The position numbers and the translations under genes are program-made. The notes beneath the pieces were generated by a model. It ran no database searches, had not been told where the DNA came from, and saw nothing but the letters and a program-made list of their open reading frames with translations. This document shows, one piece after another, positions 56,460-64,000 of a stretch of DNA of 64,000 nucleotides; position 1 is the first letter of the stretch; every line of letters starts with the position of its first letter. The DNA is from Rachycentron canadum. Lineage: Eukaryota > Chordata > Actinopteri > Carangiformes > Rachycentridae. Where the stretch lies: positions 7,283,021 through 7,347,020 of the forward strand of contig CM076659.1 of NCBI GenBank assembly GCA_038496675.1, given 5' to 3'.

Positions 56460-57619
56460 CACACTGTGATACCCACGGCACAACCTATTAATTGAAAACT
56501 GTAGGGAGGGGAGTGATAAGGAAAACTGATGGCTGTGTGTGTGGTTGCACAGCGAGAATTGGAGCCACATGAGCAGAGAACCTGTCAGAACTTTATTTAC
56601 TTCAGGCCTGCAGGAGAGCTTCACTTGCTCTTCCACTATCTTCTCTCACATCCAAGTGCTCAAGTGCAGAGCTCTCAGAGAGTCCGTGCACTCAGCTGTG
56701 TGTGTGTGTGGGGGGGGGATCCACAGCAGCTGTGTTTGTGTATATGTCTGTGGCGGGTTGAAATCCTTTGTGCTCCACTTGTCATGTAGTAGCACAGCTC
56801 CCAACAAGCAGATCATATAAACTGACTCAGCTGCTTCGGGGAAAGAAGGGTAATGTTGAGATTTTCTCTTCGGTATTTGTCTTTTTCATTTGCACACATG
56901 TATTTCTGTCTGGATTTCCATCTCACTTTGATCTCCACTCCCCCCACCCCCCACCCCTCAGGCCTCTGTGCTACTTTTTCTGCTTGCTTGTGAGCTGGTG
57001 ATATAAAAGGGATTTGGGGGCCTCCCCACACAACTCGCTATCAGAGCGGCATCCCCCCTGTGCGTTCAGCACACTCCTCCCAAACACTTCCCACCTCTGA
57101 CTCCGCTGTGGCAAAAGCTTCAAATCAGCAGTGGCACTTTGGTCCCCTTGATGTGCCTCCACAATATCGCTTTGAAGAATGAAAGTGAAGCTGGGGCCAC
57201 TTGAGGCACTCATTTACCCCGAGTTTCAGCCAGGTTCGCTTGCCATTACTGCTGCACTCGGTGTGTTGTTTCAAATTTCCGGGAAACATTGCAGGAAAAA
57301 TATTGAATCAACAGTGTACTGCAATGTTTGTCGAAACAAAATCATTTATTCATTGCTTCTCTGTAATTTATTATCACAAGGTTCACTCATAGATGTTGAA
57401 CTTTTGACTATATCACATCATAGTGTCACTTGCCAAAGTTGTTTAGTTGTAGTGTGATGTTCAAATTTCCAATTTTCTGGGTACTTTAAGGGCACATCAT
57501 CCACATTTAAAGTTGATTCACAACATTTATTCTTGACCTTGAAAATCAGGGCAAACAAAATCAAACTCACCACACTGTTATTGTGTAGCTGTCAATCAAA
57601 ACACAATCATCCCCAGTTG

Positions 57620-58015
57620 GCCCAGCAATTTAGTGAAGAATAAAATCCTCCATCAACTGCTGGATGTATTGCCATGAAATCTCATAGCTATACCCATAGC
57701 GCCCAGGTGATAAAAACTAATGACTTTGAAGATTTTTACTCAGAGCACAACCAGCAGGATGATGTTTTCCCGTAAAATATTTTAACCTGTAATTCGTGGA
57801 CAGGCACAAATTCATAGAGCCCAAAGAATCCTAATGACTTTAATAATTTTCTGACTTTTCCTTTAGAGACAGGACAGATTACCAGGAAATTTGAAACAAA
57901 TTTTTGTGCAAGATTGTGGTTTATGACCAAACCTGATAAATGAATGATATTCCCATCAGCCTCAATCATCATTTAGTGGTAATTAGCGAATGTCAGCATG
58001 CGTACACGCTAAACT
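57620..58015 (-). repeat. dispersed repeat, copy B (reverse orientation)
   Basis: In reverse complement it shows TTGAGGCTGATGGGAATATC, then GGTTTGGTCATAAACC, then two CATTAGGATTC-like units, in the same order as copies A and C. It is the longest of the three. Confidence 0.7.
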
Positions 58016-60162
58016 AATGCTGTCTCTGAATTGGTAGACTTCCATACACACATTTGTTTTGAGTGCATAAGTGTGTTCATATGGCAACAAGTATGGCAAA
58101 AGTGCACTTTAAGTACATGGATGAAGTCTTAAAACGGTCAAAAATTTTAGCATAAAGTGATAGACACATCCTCAGTGGTCGCCATCTTGGCTATGTAGCA
58201 GAACAAAGGGACCAGCAATGTATTTTCAAATGTATGGCCAATTAAGGAGGACGGGTCATCAGCATCTAATTGTCATGTCTTTTGACACAGGTGACTCACA
58301 CAGGAAAGCAAAAGTACACAGTGTCGTACATGTGAGACAACTGACAATTTACCCCCAGTGGTCACTTATGGTATTGCAATTACAAAATCTCAAATGGCAT
58401 TTTCCCTATAAACCACCATTATGAAAGAGATGTATGTAAAACTGTCCACAGATCAGCTCAAGCCACAGAAGAGGTTGGTTATTAGTTTTTACTATTTTCT
58501 TTTGCGTGAATGTGAAGTATATGTTGTGTCAAGGACCATGTGAAAAGCCCAGTATCCAGTTCCTATAATACTTTTTTGTGAGCACGTTAGTTGATGCTAG
58601 CTTGTAGTTCAAAACACTTCTGTGCCTAAGTACAGCCTCTCAGAGCTGCTAGCACGGCTGTTGAAGGCTGATTTTCCCTTTGTTTCATCTTGTTGACACA
58701 CTGGTTTGAAGAGTTTGTTTTTGTCAGCATCCAACTTGGTTGTGTTGTCCTGCCCTACATATTCAGACACAGCTTTACTGTCTGCCTGCTCATTAAAGAG
58801 GGAATGGAGTCTGCTCTGTAAACAGAATTTCTATTAATAACAAAAATTATTCATAAGCCTCAAGGCTGATTGATAGCTGATAACTGCCAATTAGGACAGC
58901 ACTCTGTAGCCGTCTGTGGGCCCATACATCTTCTAAGGTGCTGCAATGACATTTTTGGGAAGTACTTAGTCAGCTTTGAAGTGCTAACAGGGCAAATACT
59001 TGTCTGAAAATCTAGTGTACTTGGTGATGGTTTTTAACTTGTTAAGATTGAGTGGAACAAACGGGCAGTTAGTTGTTCTGCTGTAAGTTTGAATTGTGCT
59101 CTGGGCTATTTATTGCTGGGGATATAGACTCTGTCCTGTCTCTTCTTTGCCCCTGGCAGCCACTGCAGATTCTTGCTCCATCACAGTCATATCCACCCAC
59201 TCAGAGAAGTCACAAAGGCAAACAAGGCAAATAGGACAGTTTAACAAACAGACCCACATGCAGTTCTTTTCTTTAATGAGGCCTGAGTTAACCTCAATGC
59301 AGTCCACAACTTGCAAAGTGAGGAGAAATGCCAGAGGTGGGTGGAAGAAAATCCTGCTGAACCCCTGGTTGTACTGTGCTGCAGCAAAAATGACGCTCCT
59401 GCCTCAATATTTACCAGGGCAGGAATCACAGACCACTAACTGAAATGTGATACTGAAAACAAAGTCTAATGAGTCTAATGACGTCATCTTATGGGATAAT
59501 GCATAGTTCAGGTTGACAATGAAAGAGAGGTGTTGTGTATAATCAAAGTGCACACTTTAAAGATGATCTTAAAGCTGCACTACTCACCATCTCTATTTTT
59601 AGGTGGATTGAATGACTATCGTGTGTATAATGTGACAGGAGTCACTCACTGGAACGAAGCAATAGATAATTGTTTAATTCTCCACCCCCTCTCAGCTCTA
59701 CAGACCGTTTTAGCCTCATTCAGCTCATTGTTTTGGTTTTAGAGCCCACAACTTTGCTGTTTTGTTCACTCTCATCATCCTTTTTAGCAAAAATACTTCT
59801 CACAAGTGCACACACATCTGTGCATAATACTTACAATACCATGACTAATCTCAGACTAGTGGAGGCTGTCAAGGGCAGCTTGACAAACTCAAATGTAGCT
59901 AGTTGTAGCTTTTCACCCATCAAAGATCTCGGGATTATCCTTAATGCACATGTGCAAACGTCCAAAAAACATTGCTCTCCTCTCTGCTTGCTGAGCCCAA
60001 GCCTCTATGAATCGAACACGGCCACAGCAATAGAAGAGATAGATGCACCGCCTGGTAGTCCACCTAGCTTTTGGAGCAAATATAGCCTACTGCAGCCACG
60101 GGAGGACAGTAATTTACAGGATGAATGCAAGCAGGCAATGAATGCAAGATCCATTATGGCAG

Positions 60163-60425
60163 TAGTTCAAAAAACTTTTTGACACCAACGACCCCTAAAA
60201 GTGACACAAATTAGATTGCAGACCCCCAGTTGATTTGAGATTTTGTCCCAGGGTCCCTTATCTGATTAAGATGTTTGATTTTCACATAACTAAAATAGTC
60301 ATTCATTCTGTCAATGTGTCACTTATCGGATAAAATATAGCGAGAATAAATTATTCCGACTTCACTGGGGACCTCCAGGAACCCCCTCAAACACCCCCCG
60401 TGGACCCCACTGTGACAACCCCTTC
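60163..60425. repeat. degenerate unit with paired GACCCC motifs
   Basis: Begins CAAAAAACTTTTTGACACCA and CGACCCCTAAAAGTGA, and ends ACCCCCCGTGGACCCCACTG. The layout resembles the intron unit at 3830-4045 and many fish repeats with GACCCCTAAAA near one end. Borders approximate. Confidence 0.4.
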
Positions 60426-62539
60426 TATATTGTTCTAATTCAATTTAAATCTAATTTTAGCTTCAACTGGTCAAACACAGTTTACTGTGCTTGTTGTAAA
60501 AACACGCCACTGCTGTATAGTGTATTTACAGTCAGATGTGAGGCTGTCGTAGCTTGAACTTTGACCTTTGCACCCTGACCAAGTTGAAGAAAACAGCCTA
60601 TAGTTTTTAACCTCAGATCACATTAAAGTGACTTTCTTTCGAATTTGCCAAAGTTGGGGTGTGAGTCTATTAGACCGCACTTATCACTTTGACACATTGA
60701 TTGTTTTAACTCTATGGTCAATCATCCAAGTTTGCAGATGTTTTCGGATTTCACGTTTATGTCCAAGGTTTGATTTGACTACAAATCTACGTATATATCA
60801 GGAAAATCATCCTGTGGAACATTATGTGGAGATGCTCTCTGCCTAATGTAGTGAGACCGAACACAATACAGTGTCTGAGAAACAGATGTTACACATTCAC
60901 CAGGGGGATTACAGATTCTTGCGCAGGAGTGATGGCTCTGACATGCACGTAATTATTTTTGTATTCAAGCTATTACAAAACAATTATCTTGTTATCTTGA
61001 TATAAAAAAGCATTGATCAAAAACGAATCACTGCACATGAACTTGACATTATACTTCTAATACATAACAAACAAAAGATTTAGAAAAAGTACCATTACCC
61101 ATGTCCTCTCCCACGATTCATCCTCTGCAGTGTGAGTATACAATATGACCTAATGGGTTAGTGGGTGTTATTCTCCTCATCTTCTTGCGGCAATTTAAAA
61201 AGTGCTGATTTGGCTGCAGGGTCACGTTGATGCTCACTTGTGAGGTTTGTGTGACTATTACACGCCTGCCTGACCAAGGCCAGTTTGTCTGGGGGAAAAC
61301 CGCAAAACCAAATTTGTTCTTCGTACTGTATGGTACCGCGTCTTGTAATTCTCGTGTCTCTGAGGTTATAAGACAATGTCACTTCAGGCTGGCAGAGCGT
61401 GCGTTTGGCATTTAAGCATTGTGAAATGTCACATAATAGACTGAAGTGGATTCCTGAAGGCAGTCTGTGTTTTTGTTTTGATGTTGTGTTCTTATTTAGA
61501 TTAAATGCTCGTTGCTGCCTCGCTGGGACAAAACCATCTGTGTTGTTGCTACTGTGTATGCTATGAATGTGCTTTCAGGAGGTGGGTGGGAAAGTCTTGC
61601 AATCTGTGAGAGCAGACTCATTGGTGCACAGCGATGTTTCAGACTTGTTCTTGCCTTCTGTCTCTCACTTCAGCACTGTGGCTAGACTGTCCCACACACT
61701 GTTGACTCCTGTCTCACATCAATCTCAAATCTAACTGCTTCGCTCCTATTTTCATAGCTGCCACGGCGCCCAGATTTATTTGGATTCATTCACCAAGTCA
61801 TTTTGAGTTCCTGTTCACCTTGTAACGTTTGTATCTGTCAGACAACATTGTAATTGTGTTACACGGTAGAAGCTGCTCATATTGCACAAGCAGTCTATTT
61901 TATAATGAGATGAAGATCACTTTACAGAACCATCTGAAGCGGGTCAGTGTGAGTCTGCTCTCTACATAGTGCCTGCTGCCGTCTTCCCCCCGCCCTCTCC
62001 TCTCTTTAGATCTGCTGTGCCGTTCTGTGAAATCCCAGATTCAATGGAAATGTCACTTGTAAAAATTGAGAAAAAAAAGCGGACCTTCAGTTACACGAAA
62101 GCCACCGGGGGTCTCTTCAGGTTGTGTGCACTCCAGAAGCTCAGAACAACAAGTCTGTCCCCAAAACCCAATGAGTTAATAAGATGAATAGCATTGCTCC
62201 GGAGGAGATCCATAAGACTGGCGTTTTTGGTCTAGTTGTTGTGTAATGTAATTTCTACCTTAAAGCTGCACCAATCAATATTTTCATGTCAATATTGGAA
62301 TAAAATAACACTGGGGCATGTGAAAGATGTCACACGCAGACAGATTTATTCAACTTTTTCTCCACATATGCAACAGTAAGCCTACTCTCCATCACCAGGG
62401 AACAGTCTGTGATGCTTATGCTTTAAGATACAAATATTGGAGCTTAAAAGACACCTAAATTAATACGTAGTGAAATAACTAGTGCATTTCTCTTTTCAGT
62501 CTGTAGCCATGTTGGTGGCTTTGAGGCAGATGTTAATGT

Positions 62540-62770
62540 TAGCATGCTAAAATACTAACAGTCACGCTGCTAACTTACTGATGCTAGGCAGGTATAATGT
62601 TTACTATGTTAGCATGCTAACATTTGCTATTATAACAAAGTATAGTTGGAGCTGATGGGAAACTCCTTTCGTAGCTACTTGATCATAAACCAAAGCATTA
62701 AGTAGACAAATAGAAATTTGGACCTGATGATATTACTAGATAAAAACTGAAGGGGCCATCAATGTGGTCA
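62540..62770 (+). repeat. dispersed repeat, copy C
   Basis: Contains GTTAGCATGCTAACATTTGC, GAGCTGATGGGAAACTCC, GATCATAAACCAAAGCATTA and TTTGGACCTGATGATATTAC in the order found in copies A and B. Confidence 0.7.
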
Positions 62771-64000
62771 TGAATCATCCTGTGTGTGTAAGGCAAACTT
62801 ACTGCGCACAGGCTTCATCTTAGTTTACTGCTGCTGCTGCACAGGATGGTTATGCGCTCACAGTGTCACAGTGGGTCATAAATCTGGCCTGACTTGCTAA
62901 GGCGTGCTCTCGCCTACATACAGTAACTCACAGACTCAAATGATCGTGGCCAAGTGATTCCAAGATCATTTTAGAGGACACAGCAGATTTGCTCGGCTTC
63001 CTCCTCCTCAAACAGATTAACATTTCACTGATTCTGCTCTTTGCACTTCAAGGCAAGGACAGGATAAACTCTTTGTGCTCTTTGCACTGCGCAGTCGTCT
63101 GTCCTCCGTTCCATCCGGGCTAATTTCAGCAAACATTTCAAATTTTGTCCTGGTGTTAATATTTCGACCATCATCAGTTTCACTGACTGGTGCTGATGTC
63201 ATTGCTGACTTGCAGCTATGAGATTTGAAACTTTCCCCATAAGCAGAAAAGTCCCTCTGTGGAAACTTTTGGGTGGTTGGCAACCTTTCAGGCAGTAAAA
63301 TCAGACACACACTTGCAGTGGCAAAATGTCACCGTGTTCCAGGAAGCCTGCATTGCAATCCACTTCTGCACCGGCAGAACATTTATCTGCATCTTGGGGT
63401 CATGTATATAAATAGTTATCAATGTTAATAAGATAACAGCAAGTTGGCAAACAGCGTGATTTGTCAGCCGTCCATCTGTCTCTTTGTGTGAAGGAGGGGC
63501 TGCTTGTGTGAGAGCAGAGTGAGACAGGAGAACATGCTGCGATAGTGCATCTCTCAAACGGCTAAATACAAAACACAGAGGAACAGAATGAAATGTAAGG
63601 TAGATGGCTCGAATGTCAGATTTGAGATTTATCACGATTCTCTCCAACACAATAATAGGCACACATGAATTTTCAGTTCGACCTTGAGTCAGTAAGTTGG
63701 TTGATCACAATGTCAGATTACCAGATAAAAGAATTTACAGAGCGCTGGAGCTTGAGCTCATGAGCTGTACTATTGAGAGTCATGAGTGTTGCATGTTTCA
63801 CAGTTACAATACATCTACTATGGAGATAAATTACGTGCAATTCAAATACTATAGCTGGTTAGAAATAGGTGAGTATATACATGTAGTGTGAGCTATTTGT
63901 GCAATTTTTCCATGAAATCTGTTTGAATGAGATGAGACAGCTGATCCTGATCCTTGTTCCTTTAGTAAAACTATGTGAGTTTCTTAGTGAATCCACTTGC

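Larger units (their letters stand above)
55569..64000. other. first intron of the THIK channel gene (incomplete)
   Basis: More than 8.4 kb. The second exon should open with the rest of the GFG filter and a transmembrane helix; no such frame was found, so it lies outside. The intron contains a CA/TA microsatellite at 56422-56459, two copies of a dispersed repeat (57.62-58.02 and 62.54-62.77 kb), a degenerate unit near 60.16-60.42 kb, and a 170-codon open frame at 59670-60182 with no clear identity. Confidence 0.6.

Noticed and set aside
1..64000. CRISPR arrays, operons, toxin-antitoxin or phage-like systems
   Set aside because: The regular repeats present are microsatellites and dispersed eukaryotic repeats; no spaced direct-repeat array and no compact bacterial-type gene clusters were seen.
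1..64000. tRNA, rRNA, snRNA or microRNA genes
   Set aside because: No cloverleaf, box A/B pair, rRNA block or long imperfect hairpin was recognised by eye; a covariance-model scan would be needed to exclude small ones.

Overview
The window is nuclear DNA of a ray-finned fish, most likely a percomorph-type teleost. This rests on multi-exon vertebrate genes with GT-AG introns, on vertebrate orthologues that can be aligned residue by residue from memory, and on several degenerate interspersed repeats of kinds that recur in teleost genomes. No bacterial, plasmid, phage or CRISPR feature is present.

Layout. (1) About 1.2-14.5 kb, minus strand: the first 14 coding exons of an integrin alpha-9 gene (itga9). 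They encode the signal peptide, the whole seven-bladed FG-GAP propeller and the start of the thigh region; the rest of the gene runs off the low-coordinate edge. (2) 14.5-16.4 kb: a short spacer. (3) 16.4-37.9 kb, minus strand: a complete golga4 (golgin-245/p230) gene. I place 24 coding exons whose phases join without a break into a 2,059-residue protein, from the MFKKLKQKI N-terminus to a C-terminal GRIP domain; a further 102-bp in-frame exon is probable. (4) 37.9-55.2 kb: an intergenic stretch with no supportable gene, holding relics of mobile elements. These include a LINE fragment split by a 1.5-kb insertion with an exact 8-bp duplication, and that insertion itself carries a third repeat. 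(5) 55.2-55.6 kb, plus strand: exon 1 of a THIK-type two-pore-domain potassium channel (kcnk12/kcnk13 group), ending inside the first pore codon at the intron position typical of this family. (6) 55.6-64 kb: its first intron, which does not end inside the window.

The genes are not a functional cassette. Itga9 and golga4 are tail-to-head neighbours in the same order and orientation as in human 3p22, so this is conserved synteny. The channel is not their neighbour in human and marks a rearranged edge. I found no new biological system. The points most worth a second look are the nested transposon stack at 46.5-48.7 kb, a 40-bp perfect palindrome at 19.6 kb, the optional golga4 exon, and the alternative C-terminal ends of golga4. 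Exon borders come from reading splice signals and phase by eye. Family assignments come from remembered protein sequences, without database searches.
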